Part shown: one piece after another, positions 1-12,005 of the stretch
How the letters are laid out: each line of letters opens with the position of its first letter
Position numbering within the stretch: position 1 is the stretch's first letter
The notes under the pieces: generated by a model
Databases searched by the model: none
What the model saw: only the letters and a program-made list of their open reading frames with translations
What the model was told of the DNA's origin: nothing
Assembly (NCBI GenBank): GCA_037447655.1
Contig: JBBHKE010002393.1
Location: forward strand, 83,578-147,577
Direction: 5' to 3'
Length of the DNA stretch: 64,000 nt
From: Zygnema cylindricum
Taxonomy: Eukaryota > Streptophyta > Zygnematophyceae > Zygnematales > Zygnemataceae
Position numbers and translations under genes: made by a program

Positions 1-104
<104 letters not shown>

Positions 105-125
105 CTAGCACCAATGCAACCTTAC

Positions 126-494
126 CAGGAATATGTGCTGTCATAGCATGATACATCGCTATCAGCTGTTGCGAGATTGTACTGAAAACTGAAATCTGTC
201 GCTTCAAAGTATCTAATTGCATATTTGTCATAACGACGCCGTCTACATTGATCTCATACGGAGGTTTTGGAAGCGGATGACCTAATTGCAGAACAAGAGA
301 GCCTATAGTACCAGTATTCGCGGTTACTGGTGTAGCCATGGCGGTAGTTATGGGAAGAGATGGAGATGCAATAGGAGGAGTTGATGCTGGAGATGGTTGC
401 AATGCTATACTTGTATCTATTGGAGCCTTTGCTCCTGCGACTTCAGCATCCATTCTAATTACAATCAACCACTGATGAACAGACTGTAGATTGC
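126..494 (-). pseudogene. Exon of a WOX13-like gene or gene fragment
   Basis: Read on the minus strand, this stretch is open across its whole length and is bounded by a good acceptor (TTTTATTAG before 494) and a good donor (GTAAGG starting at 125). It starts with two bases of a split codon and ends with one, so it is a 369-nt symmetric exon. The product has a Ser/Pro/Ala/Thr-rich first half, then LPKPPYEINVDGVVMT and a helix containing TLKRQISVFSTISQQLIAM. The latter resembles the conserved segment N-terminal to the homeodomain in WOX13-clade proteins (VMT, then TL-x-x-QI, then TI-x-x-x-L-x-x-M). The homeodomain exon is not in the window. The next exon would lie left of base 1, so I cannot tell whether the gene is alive. 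The related copy at 33018-34066 is a pseudogene, which is why I call this one a fragment. Confidence 0.5.
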
Positions 495-1019
495 CTAATA
501 AAAGCAGAAGGGAGAGCTGACACATTTAAAGCACAGGCGTACAGAGTATGGTACAGAGAACCACAGAGAGTACGTGACCAAAGAACCGGGCTCTCTGAAA
601 AGATCGCTGCAGAGGCTATTCGAAATCAAATATCTGAGTATCTGATGGTGCTATTAACTAGGGCTTTGAAGTAAAATACGATCGAACGATCTAGGGTTCC
701 ATTCGAAAATCGAACCTGATGTTTTAGCTCGAATATAGTTCGACGCCTTACACGATTCCGTGCGAAGTCAAACCTTAAGAGATACTTTACTGTTTAAGCT
801 GTATTTTTCTGACGTGCATTAATTACAACGTCAAGCGACAGAATTACGCACTTATAAAGTGTTCGCACTAAAAGCTTACAGTACACACACGCACGCACTA
901 ACCATAATAGAACCTTAGCACATGTTCGTCCCCGTCACTTTCCTCGTTTCGCGAAACGAACCGATCTCCTCCTGCAGTACACTTGAAAAAGGAGAAAACG
1001 GTATGGTATGAAAACGGTA

Positions 1020-1222
1020 CACCGTGAATCGCTATTAGAGCCAATGACTCTAATTGCGGTACCCCGTTTTTTAACCCAAATTCTCAAATAGAATAAATAA
1101 AAACCCTTTAAAAAACTAATTAGAATAGATGATTTCCTTCAAAACCCCAAAATTCTCAAATAGCGTTAATAACGCTATTTGTTTCATAACGCTATTTATT
1201 TGTTTCATAGCGATTCACGGTG
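1020..1222. mobile_element. MITE family 1, copy a (203 bp)
   Basis: Starts CACCGTGAATCGCTAT and ends ATAGCGATTCACGGTG, a perfect terminal inverted repeat, with TA on each side (1018-1019 and 1223-1224). The interior is AT-rich with repeated AACGCTATTTGTTTCATA-like units and no coding capacity. A TA target duplication is typical of Tc1/mariner-type elements and their MITEs. Copies b (1276-1474) and c (37206-37734) share the termini. Confidence 0.8.
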
Positions 1223-1275
1223 TACTTTTTTTTGTCCGCGTTGAACTGGCACGTGGCGCTAGCCTACGTCAACTA

Positions 1276-1474
1276 CACCGTGAATCGTTATTAGCCTTCT
1301 GTACGCTATATCGGCACCCCAAAATTTTGACATTGATACCTTAAATATAATAAATTACACTATTTAAGGACGTGAACCATAATCTGCCACGTCTCCTGTC
1401 ACTAAATTAGAATGAAAGACGCTAATATTTTCTCTACACTAATAATTTCTATACGCTAATAACGATTCAAGGTG
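1276..1474. mobile_element. MITE family 1, copy b (199 bp)
   Basis: Left end CACCGTGAATCGTTATTAGC, right end GCTAATAACGATTCAAGGTG (one mismatch in the inverted repeat), flanked by TA (1274-1275 and 1475-1476). Only 51 bp separate it from copy a. The interior differs from copy a, so the two are not a simple tandem duplication. Non-coding. Confidence 0.75.
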
Positions 1475-3147
1475 TAGCGTGTCGTGATATGAGCCACTTG
1501 CTCGAACGAAAAAGTAAACGCTTTGCGGACATGATATGTACGAAGCCTTCCAAATCAAACTGTACTGCCACAGTGCCACACAATCGTTTGTATAGACCAG
1601 AAATAAGGGTGCGTCTCCATGTGCCAAAGTAAGATTTTTTTATGTCGTTTTCCTATAAAACTTAAAACCTTACAGCGTAAGGGTACTTTCGCATGTGCTA
1701 AAGTTACAGTTATTTTCTGTCGTTTTCCTCCATAACTTAGAAAAAAACGAGAAAATCCGCAGCCGTACCAAAAAAATGAAATTGACACCGTACAAGTTGC
1801 GTTACCATACAACTTTAAATGTACTAAAATTTGTCGTCTAGCGCGAAGCAGTTTGTTGTCTAGCGCATTTCGACCCAATTTCGCGTCCATCCAGCTCAAC
1901 TTCAAACTTTATATAAAATCACCTCGCGAGATGATTTTAAATAAAGTTCCATGAGGTAAACGAATAGGCATATGCTGTCCCACGTGCCGAAAGTTTTTTA
2001 CAATTTTTGAGCGCGGAGTACAAAAAAAAAACCCACCACACGTTTCTAGCATGTGCGTGACTTTTTTCAGTGCGCTTTTTTTCGTACAGGGGCCGTGGAG
2101 GGGGTTTCAACCAACGGATGCCATTTTGCAAAAGCGAAGTCTGTGAAATCGCCTCTCTCTCTCCCTCTCCCGCTAATGCGTCTATCTCAAAATTCTAACA
2201 ATGAAAAAATGCAAGAATGGTATCAAATGAAAGATCTATATAAAATATTCTTCTGGCTGTCTTTTAGCTTATCTTGGTGGCAAGTAGAGTGAGAACGGAC
2301 GAAAAAACAAAATAGGGAAACCATGGCGGAATGTTTTGATATTTGTGACGTCGACGCTATCATAAGTACGCGTGACGTCAAAATATCACAAACCCTAAAC
2401 ATCTACAATGTCACAAGTAGTTAGACGTCTACAACCGTCTCTATTTTGTAAACGTCATCAGTTGTCGCGAGTTTTGTACGCGTCTACAATCGTCACAAAT
2501 TACACCCACGTCTACATCCGTCACAATCTAAAGTTACGATTTCATTTCTTTACATACGAATGCTCTGAAAGTTGTACGGAGAATCTTCGCTAAAAAACAA
2601 AGTAGCAAGACTAAGTTTTGGTTCCAAGTGAAAGTACCCTAAGTTTCAACCGTACAAAAAAATAGAAAAAAGTAGAAGTATATTTTGCGTCATCATCGAA
2701 TTTAGGATGTACTACATGTTGTCGTCTTGTGTTCTTCGACCCACGGCCACGCCAAAAAACGTCATCTTCAAACTTTTCTTTAGAAAACAGGGAAGATGTG
2801 TTTTAAAACAAAGCATTTTAGGAAAACAAATAAGAACACGTATTAGCACGTGTAAAAAAAATACAAAAATTTCAAACAAATTCAATCAACGGCGAAGGGT
2901 ACGATATTCGTTATATTTTGTCCGTTTCCGTTCAGGTACGACGAGGCAAAGTACACAAATTATTAAGTTTTGTCCGTTTGCGCCGGGTACGGATTTTTTT
3001 TCGCCATGGGTCTCAAGATTCGGATGCCATTTCACGTCGAGCGGACATGCGACGCAAAGGCAACTTGCATCTTTTTCAACAATGAAACGGCAGAGGCTAG
3101 AAGGTGGTACGTCTACAATATCACGAAAACTCATGCGGCGTCACATG

Positions 3148-4115
3148 TGTAACATGATTTCCTACCTCTCTGAAAATCCCATTACTACAAACAATTTCAA
3201 CCACACATTCCACACATTGTAAAATACACATCCACATTGGAAAACACTCACATAAGGATAAACTTTAAATTAGAAGAAGCTTCTGTCCAAATAACATTAG
3301 CTTCGTCTCTTGCCCTCGTGGCTCAACCCTTCAAATTAAAGTGTTTCCTCTACTCTCCACTCTTAATAATTATATCTCTTAACTACTAAAACACTATTTA
3401 GTTAGTAAGAGATTTCAAAGCAAAAATGCCTTTTCTCCAATTTGGTATTAATCGCTCAGGACCAAGATCTGTCGGAATTTCCACAAACTTTTCCAAAGGA
3501 AAAGATGTTTACTCTCCTCTTACACTTCACTATTTATCCATCATCGCCCTAGACTAGCCAGGCCAGAGTCAAAGCTCCGTTTGAACAGGCTTTTACCTGG
3601 GCCAATCATTGATCAACAAGGACTCGGACTGACCAATGCAAAATCGTGCGAAATCTCCCCCTAACCACATAGCATTTACTAAACAATCAAACACTACATT
3701 TTACTACGTAGCATTTACGTGCAAAAGTGCACGCAAATCGAAACGCGACTTCGCACGATCGTGCGTCGCGAATTTAACTTGCGAAACTACCTACGAAACT
3801 TACAAATTTGAATTATGACGTTTCGTACTAAAAATCGTACGAAACGAACCATAATAGGTACTTAACCAATATTAGTACTTTATATAGACGTACGCCTTAA
3901 ATTCCGCGACTACTTTGACCCTTAACCCGTTTCAATGTTACCCACCTATTATTTTGACCCCTAGCTGTCACCTAAATACACCCATCGCTATATCTTTTGA
4001 AATAGGACTCTAAATCGCGCGATTCTTTCGCGGACGTCCACCAAATTTAGTACTCTATATTCATAACACCTAAATACCCCTTTACGAACAAGTTCGATCT
4101 GCTTTTACTGTTACA
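3148..4115 (-). repeat. 3' LTR of the gypsy element (968 bp)
   Basis: Matches 9947-10913 with scattered substitutions and short indels. It ends in the inverted pair TGTAACA/TGTTACA. The polypurine tract on the element strand (AAGGAGGGGATGA) abuts at 4116-4128. Confidence 0.9.
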
Positions 4116-4163
4116 TCATCCCCTCCTTATTTTTAACTGACCTCAGTTAAAACTCTTTCATTC

Positions 4164-7100
4164 TCAAGACGAGACTTCTATATTATTATCCCTCCAATAC
4201 CTTTGCAAAAACTCAGAATTTTTATCTTCTAAAGTTAACTCATCTTCTGGCCTTCCTAGATAATGCACTTGCCAGAATATAGTATTGCCGACCTTAAACC
4301 GTTGACCAACCCAATCTATTACCCATCTGTGAACCGCAAGTTCTATAATTATTGAGGGATCCAATTCCAATTCTCCTTCAGTTGGTCGAAGATTTGCTGG
4401 TTTTAACTGGCTGATATGTATCACTGGATGAATTTTTGTTGAAGGTGGAAAGTCCAATTTGGCAGCAACTGACGATATCATCTCGATTACAGTAAATGGT
4501 CTGATGTACTTAGGAGCAAATTTCCCAGTAGGATCTCCTTGTCCCTCGATCTTGCACCTGTAATAAGTTGTAGAAAGCCAAACCTTGTCGCCTGTGCGTA
4601 ACACCCAATCACCCCGTTTGCGGTTAGCATTTAGTTCTTGCCTTCTTTGTGCCTCCACTAATGCATCCCATATCGTTTTCCAAAGTGTTTAAATATACTC
4701 CCAAAATTCCGTTATAGAACCCTTATTCTCTTGTGTGACCCCTGTTAGTAAGTTTAATGCTTCTCTCGGTTGGTATCCGTATGCAACTTCAAACGGTGAG
4801 AATCATGTACTAGCATGTTTACATAAATTGTATGCAAATTCCATTAATAGCAGTTTAGATTCCCATGTGTTCTGAACTCCACTGCAAACAATCATAAGCA
4901 TTTCTTGCAGTGTACGATTCATCCTTTCTGTTTGTCCATCTGTCTGAGGATGATAAAAGGTACTAATTTTTAATTCAGTACCTAAATTTTGCTGCAATTC
5001 TTTCCAAAATGCAGATGTAAATTTAGAATCCCTATCACTGACTATAAACATGGGAACTCCATGATGTCTGACCACGTTGTCAAAATATAATTTTGCAATA
5101 TCTACAACTAAATGAGTAGTTTTGCAAGGGATAAAGATTGCCATTTTACTGAACCTATCGACTACGACCATGATACTGTCAATTCTTTTAGATGTAGCTG
5201 GTAACCTTACAATAAAATCCATACTGACAGATTCCCATGGTCTTTCGGGGATATCTAAAGGTTTTAAGAGACCTCTAGGTTTTCTGGTTACTAGATTTAC
5301 TTTGTTGGCAAGGGACACAACTTTCCACGTGTTTCGACACCTTTTTTGCCATCCCTGTCCAAAACAATCTACTCTGCAACCGACTAAGAGTTTTATCTCG
5401 ACCAAGATGTCCTAAATGCTCATGGGCTTCTTGTAAAAGTTGTTTTCTCAAGTTTCCCATTTCAGGAATGCATAACCTATCCCCTAAACGCAAATACAGT
5501 AAACCATCTTCTATTCTAAAGTTTTTGACATGCCTCTCATTTAGTGGGTCAGAATTCCCTCCCGAAATATTCTTGCAAATCATAACAAAATAAGGATCTT
5601 TATCATAACCATATCTAACTGTATCTAAAAACAATTCATCTTGAACCATAACACTTATTTCAAAACATCTACTTATTGGATCTGCGACTACATTTGTTTT
5701 CCCAGGAATATGTTTGACATTAAATTTGAAATATGCTAATTTTTGCATCCACCTAACCTGTCTGCCAGTCATAATCTACGCATCACTTAATCTCTATAAA
5801 TAAGAGAGTGCTTCATTATCACAGTGAACTGTAAATTCTTTATTATGCAAATAATAACGCCATTTCACCAATGCATGTATAATTGCAAGTAATTCTTTTT
5901 CCTGTGCTGTATAGTTCTTTTCAGCATCATTGAATTTTCTGGACTCAAAAGCAATAGGATGAAAGTGTTTGCCGACTTTTTGACTTATGACTAAACCTAG
6001 ACCCTTATCAGATGCATCTCTGGTGATCAGAACTTCAAATTCCCCAGCAGGGTCAGGATACACCAGTGTAGGGGCAGAGGTCAATTTCCCTTTTAATTCC
6101 TCGAATGCTCCTTCCTGATTAGCTCCCCACACAAACGTCTCCTTCTCCCGAAGTAAATCCGTCAAAGGTGCGGCGATCATACTGAAGTTCCTAATAAATT
6201 TCCTGTAATAAGTGGCCAATCCCAAAAACGTTCTAACTTCTGTGACATTAGTTGGTTGTTTCCAATTTTGGATGGGTCTGTTTTAACACCTTCCCCACTA
6301 ACTATATGTCCTAAAAATAATTGTTCAGTTTTAAGAAAACTAAATTTTGACAATTTTCCATATAATTTTCTTTCTCTTAACCTTTCCAACACTCTTTTTA
6401 AATGAATTATATGTTGTTTTTTAGATTCACTGTAGACTAAAATATCGTCTATAAACACTTAGACAAACTCATCTATGTAATTTGAAAAGGTTTGGTTCAT
6501 TAATCTTTGGTAAATAGGCGGTGCATTCATTAAGCTGAATGGCATCACTATCCATTCGAAATGACCCACCCTAGTCCTGAAAGCAGTTTTATCAACATCT
6601 TCAATTTTTATTGGCACCTGATTAAAGCCACTACGCAGGTCAATCAACGAAAATACTTTAGCACCTCTTAAACGATCTATCAAATCAGAAATTAAAGGTA
6701 ACGGATACTTATCCTTCACCGTAATCTTGTTTAGACTACGATAATCGACACACACTCTCAACGTTCCGTCCTTCTTTTTGACGAAAAGAACTAGTGCTCC
6801 GTACGGTGATTTGCTGGGTTGAATATGTCGTGTCTCTAGGAGTTCTTTGATCTGTTTCTTTAACTCCTCTTGCTCAAAGAAACTGTGTTTATAAATTCTT
6901 GTGACAGGAGGATTACACCCAAGTTCAAGGTTAATAACATGTTCTACATCCCGGGAAGGTGGCCTTCCCGAGGGTAAATCACTTGGGAAAACATCTCTAA
7001 ATTCAAAAATCAAATCTTTAAAAGCAGCATCAGATGTATTAATGTCAGTTACAAAATCAGATTTTTGTTTTTCGAAAGTTTTAGTGGTGTCTGATTTAGG

Positions 7101-7799
7101 GATGACATCAATGTTAGTGTTTTCTCCCCCCCTTTCATCAGTAACTGCCTCAGTTACTAATAACAAGAAAGCATGATTTGTTTTATCTTTTAAGTGCTTT
7201 TTAAATTGTTTAGCAGATATCAAACCTTCCACTCTCAATCTGGTTATGTTGTTTATATGATTCCTATGCAATTTCTTAGGAGATAATGCTTGCAAAACCT
7301 TCCAACCGTTTTCGGACTTCACCTTCAAGGTGTTAATTTCCCAATTAATTTGAGGATTGTATTCAGTTAACCAAGGCTTTCCTAAAATTAGTTCTTCACT
7401 TCCCAAATTCATTATTTCACACACCACTTTCATTTTATGACCCTGGATATCAACTTCTATCGTGTCAGTTTGTAAGTCTAATGTGGATTTATTACCATTT
7501 GTCACTTGAACATGTAAAGGCTTTTCCCTTATAACAGTAGGAATTTTATTTTCCTCTACAAACGTATGTGAAATAAAATTATGTGTGGCACCTAAATCAA
7601 CCATTACTTTCAACGGTTTTCCTTCCACTAATGACTCGAATCTAATAAAACTGTGTCTGGTGTCATCATTACTTAACTGTCCTAAAATAGGTCTGTTGTT
7701 GAGAATTTCATCAGAAGGATTCTTTAAACAATGCAGTGTAGTGAGAATCATAATAAATTCAGCTATCCTAACTTTTCCATTCATTAATTTGCCCTCCAA
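4164..7799 (-). pseudogene. Gypsy pol (protease-RT-RNase H-integrase-chromodomain), broken
   Basis: The first open stretch (7799-6459, 446 codons) carries a retropepsin-like segment, [13 protein letters not shown], where the usual Ser of D-S-G is Leu. It then enters the RT fingers and palm with [14 protein letters not shown] at 6459-6461 falls just before the catalytic FIDD, which opens the next stretch (VFIDDILVYS). A frameshift follows near 6200, then RNase H with DASDKGLG and another break near 5775-5790. The integrase zinc-binding H-H-C-C segment (HLGHLGRDKTL... CVPCQQ) and the D-D-E core (MDFIVRLP, VSDRDSKF, HPQTDGQTERMN) follow across a further frameshift near 5300-5400. The last stretch (4658-4164) ends with a chromodomain-like segment around QRFKVGNTIFWQVHYLG. 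It is a normal pol in content and order, inactivated by several small lesions rather than deletions. Confidence 0.88.
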
Positions 7800-7849
7800 A
7801 GTTAACTCTTTAAATTCTGGATCCGATTGACTAAACTGAGGACTTTCAG

Positions 7850-9172
7850 TTAGTCCTTTCCGTTTCCCACCTCCTGGGCTTCTTGCTCAGCTAGGTATAA
7901 TGCAATATCCTCTTGGAGACCTTCATTTACATCGACTGTTTTGAGAGAGCCTTTATCTGTACAGTCTTTAGCGTAATGATCTGGACCTCCACATTTGAAA
8001 CAAGTGACTTTCTTTTTGGGTTTTGTGCACTCTCTACTAAAATGTCCCTCCTCTCCACAGTTATAACAGTTAATCTTTTTCAATTGTGCACACTCAAATG
8101 CTCTATGACCCCTTTTCTGACAAATAGTGCATGTGGGGATGGTAAGGTTAGGCTTCTGAGCATTAATGTTCGGTTTAGGACTTTTAATGTACCCCCCTCT
8201 ATTGTTAAATTTATTTCCTGCATTAACACTATGTCCACCCCTTTGATTTCCCCTGAAGATATTTTGCCTATTCACCAGACCAGCATTCAAACCCTCTTCA
8301 ACAAATTCCTCCTCATCCCACTGTGATACTTCATTTAAATTACCCCTGAGTGATCGAGTTTCCCGATTATACCCCAACTGATCCTCTAATTCCAATGACT
8401 TATCTTGTAATTCCTTCAAATTATTAAAATTTTGATGTTTTAGCTCTGATTTCAGTATAGGATTCAAATAGTTCAAGAAATGCAATTTAGCCATTTCATC
8501 AGTCAAACCTATGACATGAATGCTAGATGAGTCAAATTCCACAATATAATCCTTCACAGATCCAGTCTGCTTACAATTCAGCCACTTTTCTTCCATTCTG
8601 GATTTAAAAGTGACAGACAAGAAACGCGATTTGATCGCGGTTTTAAAAGTTTCCCAATCAGCATTATCAGGAATCAATTTAGACCTTCTCTGAGTATAAT
8701 ACCAAATTTGAGCATCGCCTTTCAGACAGCTAACTGCAAAAGAAGTATAATCATCACGATCGCAATTTCTACGCTCCAAATAATACTCCATATGAAAAAT
8801 CCAAGCATCCAACTCATCAATCCTCTTACCATCAAACGATGGTGCCTCACTAATAGACAATTTCAGATCCCTTATCTTCTTAGGTTTATCATGATCATCC
8901 TCCCTAAAACTGGCATTTCTTTTACTACTCTCACCCTTTTGGTCATTCATATCATTGTTGGTCTGAATTAAGTTAATAAGTTCATCTAATTTCTCATTTG
9001 AAACATTTCCACTTTTTTTAACAAGTTTCAATTCACTTTTCAATTCGGAAATGGTTTTATCCACAGCGGTAGCATGATTATTAAATCTTTTGACCAATTT
9101 CACAGTTCGCTTCTTCAACAAATTCAAAGCATTCTGCATTTCAAGTTTCCATGCAGAATTTGCCATTATCAC
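7850..9172 (-). CDS. Gypsy Gag polyprotein (440 aa)
   Basis: This frame is uninterrupted. The N-terminal third is rich in Lys and Glu with a likely coiled coil. Residues roughly 125-230 match the retrotransposon capsid fold ([12 protein letters not shown], then [15 protein letters not shown]). Three CCHC zinc knuckles of the form C-x2-C-x4-H-x4-C follow at about 348-404 ([42 protein letters not shown]); these bind the element's RNA in the particle. Three knuckles is more than the one or two common in plant gypsy Gag. The start was chosen as the first Met of the open frame; a Met three codons further in would serve as well. Pol begins 50 bp downstream in a separate frame. Gag may still be made even though Pol cannot be. 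Confidence 0.85.
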   Translation of the reverse strand: MIMANSAWKLEMQNALNLLKKRTVKLVKRFNNHATAVDKTISELKSELKLVKKSGNVSNEKLDELINLIQTNNDMNDQKGESSKRNASFREDDHDKPKKIRDLKLSISEAPSFDGKRIDELDAWIFHMEYYLERRNCDRDDYTSFAVSCLKGDAQIWYYTQRRSKLIPDNADWETFKTAIKSRFLSVTFKSRMEEKWLNCKQTGSVKDYIVEFDSSSIHVIGLTDEMAKLHFLNYLNPILKSELKHQNFNNLKELQDKSLELEDQLGYNRETRSLRGNLNEVSQWDEEEFVEEGLNAGLVNRQNIFRGNQRGGHSVNAGNKFNNRGGYIKSPKPNINAQKPNLTIPTCTICQKRGHRAFECAQLKKINCYNCGEEGHFSRECTKPKKKVTCFKCGGPDHYAKDCTDKGSLKTVDVNEGLQEDIALYLAEQEAQEVGNGKD

Positions 9173-9932
9173 ACAATTAAATCAAGCAAAAGGAAAGATA
9201 AAGTATAATTTACCAAAGAAATTTGCTGCAGGTTTGAAGTCCTTAGATTGCTCCAATCCAAAACTTCTTCTCCTTAACAAATCCTTTGAAAAGATCAAGA
9301 TCTGAGAAATTAAAAAGACATTGACAATAAGTTAGTACAAATTCAAATTTTCAATTTCTCAACATTGAAACTTAAATGTAAGAATTTCCCCACAAATTTT
9401 GCAATAGCAAAAACTGAAAGCTATCAAAGGTAAGATTTAACCATAAATTTTGCAACAACAAAATTGAAATCAATCAAAGGTAACAATTTAGGGTTTGAAA
9501 AGTTTTAAGTCATTTTTGGACTCCTTTGCTTTTGAAGAAGTAAAGTACTCCATTTTCTTTCTCCTCTATTAGCAAATTTCTCACTTCCCACTACATCAGG
9601 ATCTTTTTTCTCTCTAATCCTCACCTCCTCACCCTTCATGGCTACAAGGCCTTCCTCTACACATGAATCATTGCTAGGAGAAGGTAAGTTTGTTTGGCCT
9701 CTAGGTAATTGGAGTGAGCTTTAGCAGTGGCTACACTGCCCACCCCGCCTTAGTCTTTAGGACCTGAGCACGCCCCACATCTAACCAGCGGCCGCTGGCT
9801 ATGTGATCACTCATTTTCCCTCCAATCCCTTACCACTTCACATTGTGGTTCTACCGACACAGGTTAGAGCACCCTCATCGGTCACGGCAGTCGATATTCG
9901 AGTGAGCAAACTTCTCCCTGGTTTCTAACCAA

Positions 9933-9944
9933 GCTTTGATACCA
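9933..9944 (-). promoter_or_regulatory. Gypsy primer-binding site (tRNA-Met 3' end)
   Basis: On the element strand TGGTATCAAAGC lies two bases past the end of the 5' LTR. It matches the common plant site TGGTATCAGAGC, complementary to the 3' end of initiator tRNA-Met, at all but one base. It contrasts with the half-tRNA site of the copia families in this window. Confidence 0.8.
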
Positions 9945-9946
9945 TA

Positions 9947-10913
9947 TGTAACAGGATTTCCTACCTCTTTTAAAATCCATTACTACAAACAATTTCAACC
10001 ACACATTCCACACATTGTAAAATACACATCCACATTGGAAAACACTCACATAAGGATAAACTTTAAATTAGAAGAAGCTTCTGTCCATATAACATTAGCT
10101 TGGTCTCTTGCCCTCGTGGCTCAACCATTCAAATTAAAGTGTTTCCTCTACTCTCCACTCTTAATAATTCTATCTTTTAACTACTAAAACACTATTTAGT
10201 TAGTAAGAGATTTCAAAGCAAAAATGCCTTTTCTCCAATTTGGTATTAATCGCTCAGGACCAAGATCAGCCGGAATTTCCACAAACTTTTCCAAAGGAAA
10301 AGATGTTTACTCTCCTCTTACACTTCACTATTTATCCATCATCGCCCTAGACTAGCCAGGCCAGAGTCAAAGCTCCGTTTGAACAGGCTTTTACCTGGGC
10401 CAATCATTGACCAACAAGGACTCGGACTGACCAATGCAAAAGCGTGTGAAATCTCCCCCTAACTACATAGCATTTACTAAACAATCAAACACTACATTTT
10501 ACTACGTAGCATTTACGTGCAAAAGTGCACGCAAATCGAAACGCGACTTCGCACGATCGTGCGTCGCGAATTTAACTTGCGAAACTACCTACGAAACTTA
10601 CAAATTTGAATTATGACGTTTCGTACTAAAAATCGTACGAAACGAACCATAATAGGTACCAAACCAATATTAGTACTTTATATAGACGTACGCCTTAAAT
10701 TCCGCGACTACTTTGACCCTTAACCCGTTTCAATGTTACCCACCTATTATTTTGACCCCTAGCTGTCACCTAAATACACCCATCGATATATCTTTTGAAA
10801 TAGGACTCTAAATCGCGCGATTCTTTCGCGGACGTCCACCAAATTTAGTACTCTATATTCATAACACCAAAATACCCCTTTACAAACAAGTTCGATCTGC
10901 TTTTACTGTTACA
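9947..10913 (-). repeat. 5' LTR of the gypsy element (967 bp)
   Basis: Partner of 3148-4115. It contains the same purine/pyrimidine blocks and the same short coding-looking but meaningless frame near 10434. ACATG follows at 10914-10918. Confidence 0.9.
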
Positions 10914-11189
10914 ACATGCAGCTACAAAAAATAATGTGCGTCATCACAAATTGTAGACGCTGACAACCGTCACGCGCAATGTCAGCGTATACAATCGTCA
11001 CACCCTTAAGTAAATATATTGTTCTTACACATAAAGACACACCTGAAATCCAGGTTTGCCGGATCTGTGCTAAAAAACAAAGTTATTTCTCTAAGTTTCA
11101 AGTACATGGAGACTCACCCTAACCCAGAGGAACTTAGAACATGCCCAAAAAAAAAACCTCGGGCGCCTGAAAAAAAAATTAGTTTTGGT
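10914..11189. other. Flank beyond the gypsy insertion; no gene seen
   Basis: Resumes the decayed repeat interrupted by the gypsy element. The GTCATCACAAATTGTAGACG-like units at 10930-11010 resemble 2420-2530. Nothing coding. Confidence 0.5.
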
Positions 11190-12005
11190 TTTGTTTTTAG
11201 TATAAAATAAGTATTATTAAAGTTATTGTAAAATAAGTATTAGAACAGTTATAAGTGTGTATAATTAGTATTGGTATAATTTGTAGTCTGTGATATTGGT
11301 ATTATTACAATTTGTATGTATAATTTGAGTTACTACAGTTATTAGTAATGTATAATGAGTATTAGTTTTGTTATTAGTATGTATAATCGGTATAAACACA
11401 ATTATTACTCTAAATAATTAGTGTTTGTATAATTAGTATTAGAACTGTTATTAGTTTGTATAATTAGTCTTAACAAATTTTGGTTTGTAAAATTAGCGTG
11501 AACACAGTTATTAGTCTATAAGTGCGCTTCTAATACTCTATAATTAGTAGTAGGGCAATTTTTAGTTATGTATAATTAGTATCAAGACAATCATTATATA
11601 ATCATTACATCTGCAGTTATTCGTCCGTATAATTAGTATTAACTTAGTTTTTTGTCTCTATAACTATTATAAATAGTATAAGTACAGTTATTAGTATGTC
11701 GAATCAGTATTAGTACAGTAATTAGTTTGTGTAATCAGTAAAAGCAAAGTTATTTGTATGTATAACTAGTACTGGTATGCTTATTAGTATATATTATTAG
11801 TATTACCACATTTTTTAGTTTTCATAATTAGTGGTAATAAAGTTATTCAAATAAATTATTCGAATAAATAATTAGTGTTAGTACGGTTATTAGTCTGTAT
11901 AATTAGTTATAAGGTTGTATAATTAGTTATTAGTGTGTAAAATTAGTGTTAGTACAATTATTAGTAATGTATAATTAGTAGTAGTCCAAGTTTGAGTAAT
12001 GTATA
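11190..12005. repeat. AT-rich degenerate minisatellite
   Basis: Around twenty irregular copies of a unit of roughly 30-45 bp built around TATAATTAGTATTAGTACAGTTATTAGT. Spacing and sequence vary, so the array is old. No reading frame. Confidence 0.8.

Larger units (their letters stand above)
495..3147. repeat. Diverged segmental repeat, no gene (partner at 34.07-36.43 kb)
   Basis: No convincing gene. Several patches recur in the same order downstream of the second WOX13-like fragment. Examples are the patch around 700-790 (recurs near 35.2-35.3 kb), a short motif with AAAATCACCTCG at 1916 (recurs at 35583), and 2130-2600 with ACCATGGCGGAA and AAACCCTAAACATCTACAA (recurs at 35.8-36.2 kb). The exon fragment and its upstream flank were therefore copied together and then diverged. 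Reading frames of 60-170 codons here lack family features and overlap each other on both strands. The MITEs at 1020 and 1276 lie inside. Confidence 0.6.
3148..10913 (-). mobile_element. Ty3/gypsy chromovirus with paired LTRs
   Basis: Complete 7.8-kb LTR retrotransposon on the minus strand. The LTRs at 3148-4115 and 9947-10913 are closely similar, begin TGTAACA and end TGTTACA, and the same 5-bp duplication ACATG lies on both outer flanks (3143-3147 and 10914-10918). Going inward from the 5' LTR (right) there is a tRNA-Met-type primer site, a leader of about 0.77 kb, a gag frame (9172-7850), a pol region (7799-4164) and a purine-rich tract beside the 3' LTR. The domain order protease, RT, RNase H, integrase is that of Ty3/gypsy. 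The integrase tail carries a chromodomain-like segment, which places it among the chromoviruses. Pol is broken by stops and frameshifts, so the copy is not autonomous. It landed in the decayed repeat that surrounds it. Confidence 0.92.

Noticed and set aside
1555-1905. Minus-strand frame of 116 codons
   Set aside because: No recognisable domain, lies in a decayed repeat, and overlaps other short frames.
2386-2400. AAACCCTAAA as interstitial telomere repeat
   Set aside because: Only a single unit, also present once at 36.04 kb as part of the segmental repeat; not an array.
2707-3222. Plus-strand frame of 171 codons
   Set aside because: Runs across the left boundary of the gypsy LTR into the LTR, so it cannot be an old gene; no family features.
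11190-12005. Possible CRISPR-like array
   Set aside because: Units are degenerate and AT-rich, with no constant repeat plus unique spacers, in a plant genome.
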